Shown one piece after another: positions 1 to 9,405 of a stretch of 38,904 nt of DNA (within the stretch, counting starts at the first letter, position 1; every line of letters begins with the position of its first letter). The notes beneath the pieces were generated by a model, which did not search any database, was not told the DNA's origin, and worked only from the letters and a program-made list of their open reading frames with translations. Origin of the DNA: Bacteroidota bacterium (GTDB lineage Bacteria; Bacteroidota; Bacteroidia; Chitinophagales; Chitinophagaceae); contig JABDAV010000020.1 of NCBI GenBank assembly GCA_013289015.1, positions 1 to 38,904 of the forward strand, read 5' to 3'. Made by a program: the position numbers and the translations under genes.

Positions 1-189
1 TTTAAGTGATGTATAAAGAAAATTATCTTGACGCCAATGCGACTTGTCGGGATTGAAAAAAATCCGAAGGAAATTTTTTTCAAAGAAGCGAAAGCAGCGC
101 CGGTGAGACAACGAAGCCATGCGGCTTGAGCATATAATAATTGGATTTAAGTGAATGTATAAAGAAAGTTTGCTTGACGCCAATGCGAT
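1..189. repeat. Imperfect direct repeat, two ~43-bp copies
   Basis: Bases 1-43 and 146-189 are near copies: both begin tttaagtga, continue with tgtataaagaaa, and end in cttgacgccaatgcga. They differ by one indel and a few substitutions and lie 145 bases apart. Between them is a small hairpin (AAGCC 114-118, GGCTT 123-127). No coding region was recognised in 1-265. The left copy starts at the window edge, so the repeat may extend further. Confidence 0.7.
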
Positions 190-279
190 GGTCTCTGGCA
201 GGGAACTGCGAACAGGAGTCCAAATTCTTATTCCGGATTCACATTAAAATATGTTATTTGTTCACTAAGTTTGAATTCT

Positions 280-2901
280 ATGAGTGCCGAAGCAAGAAGG
301 CTCGAGGAAAATAAACGCAAACCGGTTCCGCTTGTAAAATGGGGGCCTTATGTAAGTGAACGCCAATGGGGAACGGTGCGCGAAGATTATAGTCCCAACG
401 GGGAAGCATGGCACTATTTTCCTTTTGATCATGCGCATTGCCGCGCATACCGCTGGGGCGAAGACGGGCTAGCAGGCATTTCTGATTATTACCAGAACCT
501 TTGCTTTACCATGGCATTATGGAACGGGAAAGACCCCATCCTTAAAGAACGCCTTTTCGGACTGGGCAATTATGAGGGCAACCATGGAGAAGATGTAAAA
601 GAACTGTACTATTATCTTGACAATATTCCCACGCATACCTACATGCAGTATTTGTATAAATACCCGCAGCAGGCATTTCCGTATGAATTATTACGCACCG
701 AAAACCGCAACAGGACCAAGCTGGAACCTGAATATGAAATTCTTGATACCGGTGTGTTTGATAACAATGAATACTTTGATGTGGTGATTACCTATGCCAA
801 GCAGGATGATGAAGATATTTTCATAAAAATAGATGTGACCAACCGCTTTACGGCGGCAGCTTCCGTAACCGTATTGCCTACTTTATTTTTTTATAACCGC
901 TGGCAATACACACCCGATCTTGAGAGGCCTTCCATTTCGCTGGTGAATAAGAGCTCGGTGATCACAAGCCACCAGAAGCTGGGAAATTTTTATTTCTATT
1001 TTTTAAATGCGGATGACCGGCTGTTCACTGAAAACGAAACGAATACGGAGATAGTAACGGGCGTTGCCAACACATCTGTATTTACAAAAGACGCTATCAA
1101 CAATGCCATCGTTGATCAAAAAAATAAAACCGATCTGCGGAATAAAAAAACAGGTACCAAGTTCTCTGCCGTATATGAGCTCACCATTAATCCTGGCGAA
1201 ACCCAAACCATTTATTGCAGGCTTACCAATGACCGCCAAAAAACACCTTTTGCAAAAGGCTTTGAAAAGATATTTGATGTACGCAAACAGGAAGCTGATG
1301 ATTTCTATGCACTCATTCTTCCCAAAGGCATAGATCCTGACCTGCTCAATATCCAGCGGCAGGCCATAGCAGGATTGTTATGGAGCAAGCAATATTATCA
1401 TTTTGATGTGGAGCGCTGGCTTACCAGCAGCGATGGCATAACACCGGTTAGTACCACCAAGATGACGGGCCGCAACAGCGACTGGACACATTTGATGAAC
1501 CAGGATATTATGTCGATGCCCGACACCTGGGAATACCCCTGGTATGCAGCATGGGACCTTGCTTTTCAAACTATCTCTATTGCAGTAGCGGATGCAGACT
1601 TTGCCAAGCACCAGTTATTGCTGGTCATGCGCGAATGGTATATGAAACCTGATGGCCAGCTGCCCGCCTACGAATGGAATTTCAGTGATGTTAACCCGCC
1701 GGTGCAGGCATGGGCAGCCTTACAGGTATATTATATCGAGCAAAAACAAACAGGGAAGAATGATGTTGAATTCCTGAAAAAAGTTTTTCAGAAACTGCTC
1801 ATCAATTTTACCTGGTGGGTAAACCGTAAAGACGTTAAAGGCAACAACATTTTTGAAGGAGGCTTTTTAGGGCTTGATAATATCGGCGTGTTCAACCGCA
1901 GCTTCAACTACCAGGGCGCTATACAACTGGAACAGGCTGATGGTACCAGCTGGATGGGCATGTATGCTTTGAACATGATGGATATTGCCGTTGAGATCGC
2001 TTTGCACGACAGTTCATTTGAAGATACCGCCACTAAATTCTTTGAGCATTTTGTTTTTATTGCAGAGGCATTGAACGAGCACAATCTCTGGAATGATGAA
2101 GACAAATTCTTTTATGATGTATTGAATGTGGCCGGGGCCGAGCCTATGCCTTTACGCATCCGCTCTATTGTTGGATTAATTCCTTTATTTGCAGTTTCCA
2201 ATGTTTTTCACGGGGAGCTTGACCGCCTGCAGGATTTTAAAAAACGTATTACCTGGTTTGAGAACTATCGTAAAAAGAACAATAAATTCTGGCCCAATGA
2301 AGAACGGGGTGAACAATTTGAGATGCTGTTATCGCTGGTACGGCAGGACAGGCTGATAAACCTGCTTACTTATTTGCTGGACGAGAACGAATTCTTATCT
2401 GAAGGCGGCATAAGGGCCTTATCAAAATACCATCTCGATCATCCTTATACTACTACGGTTGACGGTATAGCTTATACAATTCAGTACGATCCGGGCGACA
2501 GCACTTCCAATATGTTTGGCGGCAACAGCAACTGGCGCGGCCCCGTATGGATGCCGATCAATTTCCTGATCATTCAATCCATCCGCAAATACGGGCAGTT
2601 TTATGGTGATAGCCTGCAGGTGGAATGCCCCATTGGCTCGGGCAATAAAATGAACCTGGAACAGGTGGCTGATGAACTTACGCGCCGTGTGATCACGCTG
2701 TTTCAAAGAGATGCAGAGGGCAACCGCAAGATCTACGATTCTTACAACTGGTTCTATAAAAAACCAGAAAACCGGGATCTAGTTCTGTTCTATGAATATT
2801 TTCATGGAGACAGCGGGCGGGGGCTTGGCGCCTGTCACCAAACAGGATGGACATCACTGGTAGCCGAATTAATAAGCGAGTACGCCGGAAAACTCAAATG
2901 A
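280..2901 (+). CDS. GH63-family glucosidase (MGH1-like glycoside hydrolase)
   Basis: A large (873 aa) inverting alpha-glycosidase-type protein with no signal peptide, so probably cytoplasmic. The N-terminal third should be a beta-sandwich domain and residues from about 330 an (alpha/alpha)6 barrel. The segment PWYAAWDLAF probably carries the general acid Asp. Near the C-terminus FYEYFHG followed by HQTGWTSLV (about 837-861) matches the end of eukaryotic processing glucosidase I (WEQY...GWTSLV), whose Glu is the catalytic base. Bacterial relatives act on alpha-glucosides or glucosylglycerate-like compounds; the substrate here is unknown. I chose ATG 280 over the in-frame TTG at 271 because a consensus -7 word (TAAGTTTG, 266-273) overlaps the TTG. 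That would leave an almost leaderless transcript, so the promoter is uncertain. The gene stands alone. Confidence 0.85.
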   Translation: MSAEARRLEENKRKPVPLVKWGPYVSERQWGTVREDYSPNGEAWHYFPFDHAHCRAYRWGEDGLAGISDYYQNLCFTMALWNGKDPILKERLFGLGNYEGNHGEDVKELYYYLDNIPTHTYMQYLYKYPQQAFPYELLRTENRNRTKLEPEYEILDTGVFDNNEYFDVVITYAKQDDEDIFIKIDVTNRFTAAASVTVLPTLFFYNRWQYTPDLERPSISLVNKSSVITSHQKLGNFYFYFLNADDRLFTENETNTEIVTGVANTSVFTKDAINNAIVDQKNKTDLRNKKTGTKFSAVYELTINPGETQTIYCRLTNDRQKTPFAKGFEKIFDVRKQEADDFYALILPKGIDPDLLNIQRQAIAGLLWSKQYYHFDVERWLTSSDGITPVSTTKMTGRNSDWTHLMNQDIMSMPDTWEYPWYAAWDLAFQTISIAVADADFAKHQLLLVMREWYMKPDGQLPAYEWNFSDVNPPVQAWAALQVYYIEQKQTGKNDVEFLKKVFQKLLINFTWWVNRKDVKGNNIFEGGFLGLDNIGVFNRSFNYQGAIQLEQADGTSWMGMYALNMMDIAVEIALHDSSFEDTATKFFEHFVFIAEALNEHNLWNDEDKFFYDVLNVAGAEPMPLRIRSIVGLIPLFAVSNVFHGELDRLQDFKKRITWFENYRKKNNKFWPNEERGEQFEMLLSLVRQDRLINLLTYLLDENEFLSEGGIRALSKYHLDHPYTTTVDGIAYTIQYDPGDSTSNMFGGNSNWRGPVWMPINFLIIQSIRKYGQFYGDSLQVECPIGSGNKMNLEQVADELTRRVITLFQRDAEGNRKIYDSYNWFYKKPENRDLVLFYEYFHGDSGRGLGACHQTGWTSLVAELISEYAGKLK

Positions 2902-2969
2902 GTTAATGTGAGCCGGGATAACGCCAATATTTCGGTCAATACGAAATGCAATTGAATACAGCCATAACA

Positions 2970-3782
2970 TTATTTCCCCATTTCTTTTGAAATTTCGCCT
3001 ACCACATTTGCATCATAAGCACGGTTATAAATTTTTATTTCATCTATTATACCATGGAACCAATAAGGGAAATCCGGGTCCTCAAGTCTGCCAATATACA
3101 GATCATCTGTATTGGGAGTAAAGTTTGAGCCAGCGTTATAATTTGTTCCTTTCAATTCTCCATTTATATAAAATTTAGCAACCCTGTTGGTGTCAACAGT
3201 AAATACAATAGTGTACCACCTGTTTTTCTGAATAAAATCCGAAGAATTTGTATCTCTTTCGCTAATAGAATTAAATTGAGTGTTTCCATATACAGCGTAA
3301 AAACTTTCCATGCTGTCTACTACAATGCCTGTGTTGTCACCAGAAAGATCGTCATCAAACCCAAGGTAATAAACGCCGTCAGATTGATCGCGAAAGCCCT
3401 TTTGCAGAATCCTGTTTGAATGATACTGCCCCCTGTAAAATCCTAAGGCATTTATTGTGACTGCGAGCGTTATTCCATGTTGGCCATTTAAAGAAGCACT
3501 GTTGGGTACAACCATGTATTCGCTGCTTCCGTCAAAGTAATAAGCGGAATTAGGTGTGCCACTCTTTCCGGTGGTTGGCGTGGCAGAATTAAAACTTACA
3601 TTATTACCATAACTGCTATGGTCCAAAATATCTCCGTTAAAAGTGTACCATGCAACTAACGATGTTTTTATAATAGTATTATCTACTGAACTGTTCTGTA
3701 AAGGAGCAGACGATTCTGTTTTATTGCATGCAATTGCAAAAAAAATTACCGCGGGAACGGTAAAGCGCAACAGGTTTTTCAT
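2970..3782 (-). CDS. LamG-domain lipoprotein (copy A)
   Basis: A 270-aa predicted lipoprotein: a short basic N-terminus, a hydrophobic stretch and a lipobox ending FAIAC put the lipidated Cys at residue 19. After a linker, residues about 41-262 form one concanavalin-A/LamG-like jelly-roll domain, with LVAWYTFNGD, YYFDGSSEYM, FYINGELKG and GIIDEIKIYNR as family landmarks. Such domains bind glycans or proteins at the cell surface; the ligand is unknown. It is a paralogue of the genes at 25070, 26037 and the broken copy at 27039. Unlike those it lacks both conserved cysteines (CHGNR is YHSNR here, and the QGCD segment has no Cys). It is convergent with the GH63 gene, with 68 bases between and no clear terminator. 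Confidence 0.85.
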   Translation of the reverse strand: MKNLLRFTVPAVIFFAIACNKTESSAPLQNSSVDNTIIKTSLVAWYTFNGDILDHSSYGNNVSFNSATPTTGKSGTPNSAYYFDGSSEYMVVPNSASLNGQHGITLAVTINALGFYRGQYHSNRILQKGFRDQSDGVYYLGFDDDLSGDNTGIVVDSMESFYAVYGNTQFNSISERDTNSSDFIQKNRWYTIVFTVDTNRVAKFYINGELKGTNYNAGSNFTPNTDDLYIGRLEDPDFPYWFHGIIDEIKIYNRAYDANVVGEISKEMGK

Positions 3783-3936
3783 GGTTTTTTTTCTAAAGGT
3801 AATTTATTTATTGAGTTAGTACAATTGCCAGTGAAAGAAATATCGCGCTTTTCATTTGATGATGATTGCTTCTTAATTGGAAATGACAGGCTACTTATTT
3901 TTTAAACAAAAGCGGCGTGAATTGCAACATATGCAG

Positions 3937-4431
3937 CTACTGGTTATTGTTCATTTTAACCGGCCTGAGCAGATGCGAAAAAGTAAGTGAGCCCATCTTC
4001 CATTTACCGTTTTCTTTGATGTATACTTCGGTTACCATAAAAGGATTTGTAACTGTATTGCCACCAACCACTGCTTCCAGATCGATGTCGTTTAATAGTA
4101 TGGCTGTGTTGCCAAACATATTTACTGCAACTGAATAAATTTCTGCTTTCTTATACCAGATGCCCCCGCTTTTAATGGTAGCAAGTTCCTGGGCTTTTCC
4201 CCAGCTTCCACCCATGTGAACGAACATGGACTTGTCATCAAACAGCATGTTCAAAGAGTCTGCATTCTTGTCTGCCATCCAATCCCATTTCTGTTTGGAA
4301 AGGTTAATGATCTCCTGCTGTTCGGATGTGTTATTGGCGGCTGTTTTGATTGTTTCCGTTGGTGGCTGCTGTGCATAGGACGATTGCACACTGATAATTA
4401 ATAAAAACAGTTCAAGAATTTTTGCTTTCAT
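3937..4431 (-). CDS. Secreted NTF2/SnoaL-like (DUF4440-type) protein
   Basis: A 164-aa protein with a cleavable signal peptide (hydrophobic residues 5-15, likely cut after SSYA at about residue 20). The rest has the pattern of DUF4440/SnoaL-like cone-fold proteins: an N-terminal helix with KQKWDWMADKNADSLNMLF, a strand around MFVHMGG, and paired strands ending VTEVYIKENGKWKMGSLTFSHL. Members are usually small ligand-binding or enzyme-like periplasmic proteins with no agreed function. It follows the aldo/keto reductase gene on the same strand with a 55-base gap, so the two may be cotranscribed. Confidence 0.75.
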   Translation of the reverse strand: MKAKILELFLLIISVQSSYAQQPPTETIKTAANNTSEQQEIINLSKQKWDWMADKNADSLNMLFDDKSMFVHMGGSWGKAQELATIKSGGIWYKKAEIYSVAVNMFGNTAILLNDIDLEAVVGGNTVTNPFMVTEVYIKENGKWKMGSLTFSHLLRPVKMNNNQ

Positions 4432-4486
4432 GTGTTGTTAATTTATATGTTTTAAAATTGATAATCACTTTTATTATTGCAGTGCG

Positions 4487-5341
<855 letters not shown>

Positions 5342-5462
5342 TTATTTCTTTTGACTATGCAAAAGTCTTAGCTTATTTCTGCCTGCATGTTATACAGATT
5401 ACGGATTTATCTACCAATATTGCTGATTGGGAAATAACCCCTTGATGAAGGGTTGAATAAAG

Positions 5463-5481
5463 CTCTAATTTTGAATTAGAG
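5463..5481 (+). promoter_or_regulatory. Palindromic operator overlapping a -7 promoter element
   Basis: CTCTAATT-ttg-AATTAGAG is a perfect 8-bp inverted repeat. Inside it, TAATTTTG (5466-5473) matches the Bacteroidota -7 consensus TAnnTTTG and lies 22 bases before the AraC start. A second imperfect inverted repeat (AACCCcTT-gatg-AAGGGTT, 5436-5454) lies just upstream near the expected -33 region. A protein bound at the palindrome would block the promoter, so autoregulation is a reasonable inference. Confidence 0.55.
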
Positions 5482-5495
5482 AAAACGATAGTGTT

Positions 5496-6392
5496 ATGGA
5501 TAACATGAAAAGATTTGAAACAATTAGCGATTATAATGCCTTCAACAATAATGAAACGTTACACCCGCTGGTGAATGTGGTTGATCTGTCGAAAGCAAAT
5601 CCACGACAAGGCGCAAAGATGTATTTCGGCTTCTATACTATATTCTTAAAAGAGGTGAAATGTGGTGATTTGCACTATGGCCGGTATACTTATGATTACC
5701 AGGAAGGCACATTGGTTTTTCTTGCACCGGGACAGGTAGCTGGCATGAACAGCAATGGAGAAACTTACCAGCCAAAAGGTTATGCGCTGGTATTTCATCC
5801 TGATTTAATATACGGCACGTCACTTGGACGGCATATTCAGGAATATACGTTCTTTGGCTATCAATCCAATGAAGCATTGCATTTATCGGAACGGGAAAGG
5901 AAAATCGTATTGGATTGTTTTGCAAAGATCGAATATGAATTAGAACATACTATTGACAAGCATAGTAAAAGATTGATCGTATCTAATATTGAACTGTTCC
6001 TGGACTATTGCATCCGTTTTTACGACCGCCAATTTATCACACGTGATACTATTCATAAAGGAATTTTAGAAAGGTTTGAGCATTTGTTGAACGGTTATTT
6101 TCAGACAGACAAACCACACACGATTGGCTTACCTTCTGTAGCTTATTGTGCCAATGAATTACATTTATCAACGAGCTATTTTGGTGACTTAATAAAAAAA
6201 GGAACAGGTAAAACAGCGCAGGATTATATCCAGTCAAAAGTGATTAACGTAGCTAAAGAAAGAATATTTGACCAAAGCAAATCAGTCAGCCAGGTAGCTT
6301 ATGAATTAGGATTTAAATATCCGCAACATTTTACCCGGTTGTTTAAACAAAGGGTTGGCAGCACACCAAATGAATACAGGATGCTGAATTAA
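5496..6392 (+). CDS. AraC-family transcriptional regulator
   Basis: A 298-aa protein with an N-terminal cupin-like sensing domain (about 35-130; GTLVFLAPGQVAGMN is typical) and a C-terminal AraC double helix-turn-helix (about 200-298). The first HTH includes LPSVAYCANELHLSTSYFGD; the second has the hallmark VSQVAYELGFKYPQHFTRLF followed by PNEYR. The divergent position against the aldo/keto reductase suggests it regulates that gene in response to a small molecule. ATG 5496 is used; a second in-frame ATG at 5505 is an alternative. Confidence 0.9.
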   Translation: MDNMKRFETISDYNAFNNNETLHPLVNVVDLSKANPRQGAKMYFGFYTIFLKEVKCGDLHYGRYTYDYQEGTLVFLAPGQVAGMNSNGETYQPKGYALVFHPDLIYGTSLGRHIQEYTFFGYQSNEALHLSERERKIVLDCFAKIEYELEHTIDKHSKRLIVSNIELFLDYCIRFYDRQFITRDTIHKGILERFEHLLNGYFQTDKPHTIGLPSVAYCANELHLSTSYFGDLIKKGTGKTAQDYIQSKVINVAKERIFDQSKSVSQVAYELGFKYPQHFTRLFKQRVGSTPNEYRMLN

Positions 6393-6452
6393 GAAATAAT
6401 TGTATACTGAAAATCAAATAGAAATATTTTCTGAAACGTCACTCATTATTGT

Positions 6453-7424
6453 TTACCATTTATCTAAACCTAACAGCTTTCTGCCCAATGGTGAGAGCGC
6501 TGCGGTTTCATATTTGCTTTGTTCCCAGTTTCTCGGGTCACCTGGGAAAGCGTAACCTTCAGGTGCTTTTCTTTCTTTCCATGAAGTGATCCGCCATTCA
6601 AGCAAGGCTTCATTTTCTTCTTCAGCCGGCATCATGGAAATATACTGCGCCATGCGTACCTTATTGCCGCTTTTGTTGGCACGGATGCCATGTGGTTCTG
6701 TGCTGTTGAATATTAAAAGATCACCGGCTTCCATCGGCACTTTCACAATGTCAAAACCTGTAACATCCGGTTTAAAATGATCCCTGTCTTCAGGTTGTGT
6801 CAGCTTCCATGTTTCATAACTGCGGTACAATTCAGGCACGCATTGAAAACCGCCCATGTTTTCATCTGTTTGATCAGCCAGTGCCAGTACACCCTGCACA
6901 TTTTGCGGTTTTGTTTCGGGGTCATAATCCCAATGAATAAATCCTTTGTATTCATGCCCGGGACGCATTGGAAAGTTCAGGTTAGCCCTGTCAATGGTGA
7001 CCCATAATTTTTCGGTGCCCCATATATCTGCAAATGCCTGGTGCACTTTTGGAGATTGCCGGTTATCCCACAGGTACTGATGATTGTATACTTCCACCAT
7101 ACCGGTATTGGTTAGCTCTTTCATTTTCATTTCAGCTCTTGGCGGAGCATACCAGGTTTCAGGATCATCCTGGTCTTTTTCTTCAAACTCCCACAGAAAA
7201 TCGGCCAGGCGTTTTGCCTGTTCTTTCGAAACAGCATTTTTAATAACGATATACCCGTTATGTATCCAGAATTTCCAGTCTTCCTCAGACAAAATTCCAA
7301 GCGATTCCCCATTACTGCGGTCGTTGAGTTTTACCTTACTGCTTTTGGAAGTGGAAGGATTACCCGGGATGTCTTTATGTGCATTTTTCGGCGCCATTGT
7401 AGCTGCCATTGTTTGTTGTTGCAT
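6453..7424 (-). CDS. Phytanoyl-CoA dioxygenase (PhyH) family protein
   Basis: A 323-aa non-haem Fe(II)/2-oxoglutarate-dependent oxygenase of the PhyH family. The iron triad is visible: H164 and D166 in FIHWDYD and the distal H245 in STEPHGIRAN, followed by an Arg (R257) that would hold 2-oxoglutarate. Bacterial members hydroxylate diverse small molecules and the substrate is unknown. The frame is open to an ATG at 7499, but the extra 25 residues look unlike the family and run into the shared upstream region, so I chose the ATG at 7424 (MQQQTMAATM); even that N-terminal tail is long and the start could be later still. It is divergent from an AraC regulator at 7570, a likely controller, and convergent with the AraC gene ending at 6392. 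Confidence 0.8.
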   Translation of the reverse strand: MQQQTMAATMAPKNAHKDIPGNPSTSKSSKVKLNDRSNGESLGILSEEDWKFWIHNGYIVIKNAVSKEQAKRLADFLWEFEEKDQDDPETWYAPPRAEMKMKELTNTGMVEVYNHQYLWDNRQSPKVHQAFADIWGTEKLWVTIDRANLNFPMRPGHEYKGFIHWDYDPETKPQNVQGVLALADQTDENMGGFQCVPELYRSYETWKLTQPEDRDHFKPDVTGFDIVKVPMEAGDLLIFNSTEPHGIRANKSGNKVRMAQYISMMPAEEENEALLEWRITSWKERKAPEGYAFPGDPRNWEQSKYETAALSPLGRKLLGLDKW

Positions 7425-7569
7425 ATAACAGTTTTTAAATGATCTGATGGTACAAAGTTCAGCCTGCATAAAAGCTTTTGCACCTGCTTTAATGACCACT
7501 ATTTGTTCTGTATTGACATCTTTTTTATTTTTTACTGTATTTATTGAACTTTACAGATAAATAGCGCGA

Positions 7570-8409
7570 ATGAAAATTCAGAAGGAGATCGTGCTGCCGG
7601 GTCCCGGCCAGTCATTCAGATTATTTACGCCGAGTTTGAGAAACTCTTTTTTCTGGCATTATCATCCCGAATATGAATTGGTGTATGTAGAAGCGCTCAC
7701 CGGTATTCGCCATGTTGGCCAGCATATATCAAGTTATATGGAGAGTGACCTGGTATTGATAGGACCGAATGTACCTCACCTGAATTTTGACTATGGCATT
7801 GAAACGGACTATCACCAGGTGGTGGTGCAATTGAAAGAAAATTTTTTAGGCGATGCATTCAAAGAAACACCTGAGTTCTCAGCCATTCATAAACTTTTTG
7901 AAAAAGCATACCTCGGGCTATCGTTCGGCGGCGAAACAAAACGGACCGTATCAGAAAGATTAAGGCATATGCAAGGCCTTTCTCATTTTGAACAGATCAT
8001 CAGTTTGCTGGAAGTATTCCAGGTGTTGGCAAACTCAAAAGAAGTAATGGCGCTGAATGAGCGAGACACCAGCATCAAATTTTTTTTTGATGATAAGATA
8101 AGAATGGGTTCTGTATACAAATACATTCATGCAAACTATGATAAGCATCCGGATGTAAACGCAGTTGCTGCAAGCGTACATTTAAGTACTCCGGCTTTCT
8201 GCAGGTATTTTAAAAAGCAAACCAGGATAACATTCACAGATTTCGTGAATCAATACCGCATAACACAGGCAAAAACTTTATTGCTGAAAGGATTAACAGT
8301 TTCAGAAGCCTGTTATGAAGTGGGTTTTGAAAGCCTGTCGCATTTCAACAAAGTATTCAGAAAACTGGCAGGTGAAAATCCATCTGCTTTAAAGAAGCGG
8401 TATAATTAA
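7570..8409 (+). CDS. AraC-family regulator with cupin sensor
   Basis: A 279-aa regulator. Residues about 20-100 form a cupin-type sensor (FFWHYHPEYELVYVE, then LVLIGPNVPHLNFD, with several His in typical positions). Residues about 180-279 carry the AraC-type DNA-binding domain, with the hallmark VSEACYEVGFESLSHFNKVFRKLAGENPSALKKRY. This architecture is common for sugar or catabolite regulators in Bacteroidota. It faces away from the PhyH-family oxygenase with about 145 bases between the starts, suggesting a regulator-target pair. The effector is unknown. Confidence 0.9.
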   Translation: MKIQKEIVLPGPGQSFRLFTPSLRNSFFWHYHPEYELVYVEALTGIRHVGQHISSYMESDLVLIGPNVPHLNFDYGIETDYHQVVVQLKENFLGDAFKETPEFSAIHKLFEKAYLGLSFGGETKRTVSERLRHMQGLSHFEQIISLLEVFQVLANSKEVMALNERDTSIKFFFDDKIRMGSVYKYIHANYDKHPDVNAVAASVHLSTPAFCRYFKKQTRITFTDFVNQYRITQAKTLLLKGLTVSEACYEVGFESLSHFNKVFRKLAGENPSALKKRYN

Positions 8410-8482
8410 TACAATAAATACCCGTAACATTTTTTATTTGTATGCCTATAGCTGCAACCTTTGCTCATCAATAAAAATAAAA

Positions 8483-8785
8483 ATGATCTGCGTAATTCAA
8501 TTGATCTACATAAAAGAAGGGCAGGAAGAAATATTCCATCAATTCGAAGATATTGCCATACCGATAATCTCAAAATACAATGGCAGGCTTTTATTGCGTA
8601 TAAGGCCTGATGAAAATTCTTTCATTGAATCTTCTATTGACAAACCTTATGAAATACATCTTGTTGAATTTGACGATGAAAAAGATTTTGAAGCCTTCTC
8701 AAAGGATGAGGAGCGAAAGAAATTTTTACACCTGAAAGAACAATCTATAAAAGCTTCGGTATTAATACAGGGAACGAAGCTTTAA
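8483..8785 (+). CDS. DUF1330-like small protein
   Basis: A 100-aa protein that fits the dimeric alpha/beta-barrel pattern of DUF1330 and related monooxygenase-like families: a first strand MICVIQLIYIKEGQEE, a helix, a strand around GRLLLRIRP, then YEIHLVEFDDEKDFEAF. No enzyme activity can be assigned. An in-frame TTG at 8438 would add 15 residues unlike the family, so ATG 8483 is preferred. It follows the AraC gene by 73 bases and may be read with it. Confidence 0.65.
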   Translation: MICVIQLIYIKEGQEEIFHQFEDIAIPIISKYNGRLLLRIRPDENSFIESSIDKPYEIHLVEFDDEKDFEAFSKDEERKKFLHLKEQSIKASVLIQGTKL

Positions 8786-9352
8786 AAAAAATATTGATCA
8801 AAAGACTAACTGCAGTTGTGCCCGGTATAACTGTTTGGAAGATTTTCTTCTTTGAAAAAATTGAAATAAGGGTTAATGCACAACGTTTGAATATAGGCAT
8901 CACGGAACAATAGCTGAAGAAGCTGTAATACAAAAGCTCAAATCGAAGGAGATTCGCAAACACCAAAAAATAATAAATAAAGTGAGCAATCAAGGCATGT
9001 GAACGAAATACGAAGCATTCATCGAGACAAATAAAAATAATTATGCGCGAGATAATGCTGCATATCATCCGTTCCTGAAATGCAAAGCATTCATCCAAAC
9101 AATTAAAAAATATTGTGCATGAGATAAAAGAAAGTAACAAATATCCGTAATGAAAATTATTGTTTTTAAAAGCAACTTGTTATGCAGAGACAAAAGTATA
9201 GGAAGACAATTTGAATGTTAAAGCATTATTGGAGAGAGTTAACAGCCTTCATATAAAAATTAAGTTGGTCGTTTATTCTTCAAACAGTTATGGCGCATCC
9301 ATCAAAAAGAATTAAAGCTTTGGAAAAAAATTACATTTATACAACCTGTGCG
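8786..9352. other. Long intergenic region with decayed repeats
   Basis: No convincing gene. Both strands are broken by stops or give low-complexity translations; the longest minus-strand frame (131 aa, 8745-9140) is rich in Phe, Cys and Ile and looks accidental. The notable content is a duplicated block at 9003-9120, annotated separately. The rest is AT-rich, and no RNA gene was recognised. Confidence 0.6.
9003..9120. repeat. Two-copy ~72-bp imperfect tandem repeat
   Basis: The block gaaatacgaagcattcatcg...gcgcgagataa (from about 9004) recurs as gaaatgcaaagcattcatcc...gtgcatgagataa (from about 9076), offset 72 bases. The words agcattcatc, a run of A with aat, and gagataa are kept in both copies while the rest has drifted. 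The period is a multiple of three, but the frames contain stops on the plus strand, so it is not clearly coding. Confidence 0.55.
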
Positions 9353-9381
9353 TTTGCCTGTAACAATACATACTATATTTA
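9353..9381 (+). promoter_or_regulatory. Promoter candidate for the DinB-SRPBCC pair
   Basis: TTTG (9353-9356) and TATATTTA (9374-9381) are separated by 17 bases. This matches the Bacteroidota TTTG / TAnnTTTG layout with one mismatch in the -7 box. It lies 24 bases before the start at 9406. Confidence 0.55.
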
Positions 9382-9405
9382 CAACACTGCCATAACTAAA
9401 CTTAA

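Noticed and set aside
7425-7499. N-terminal extension of the PhyH-family protein
   Set aside because: 25 extra residues unlike the family that run into the divergent promoter region.
8745-9140. 131-aa minus-strand open frame
   Set aside because: Composition is Phe/Cys/Ile-rich, it covers a non-coding tandem repeat, overlaps the end of the DUF1330 gene, and has no recognisable family.
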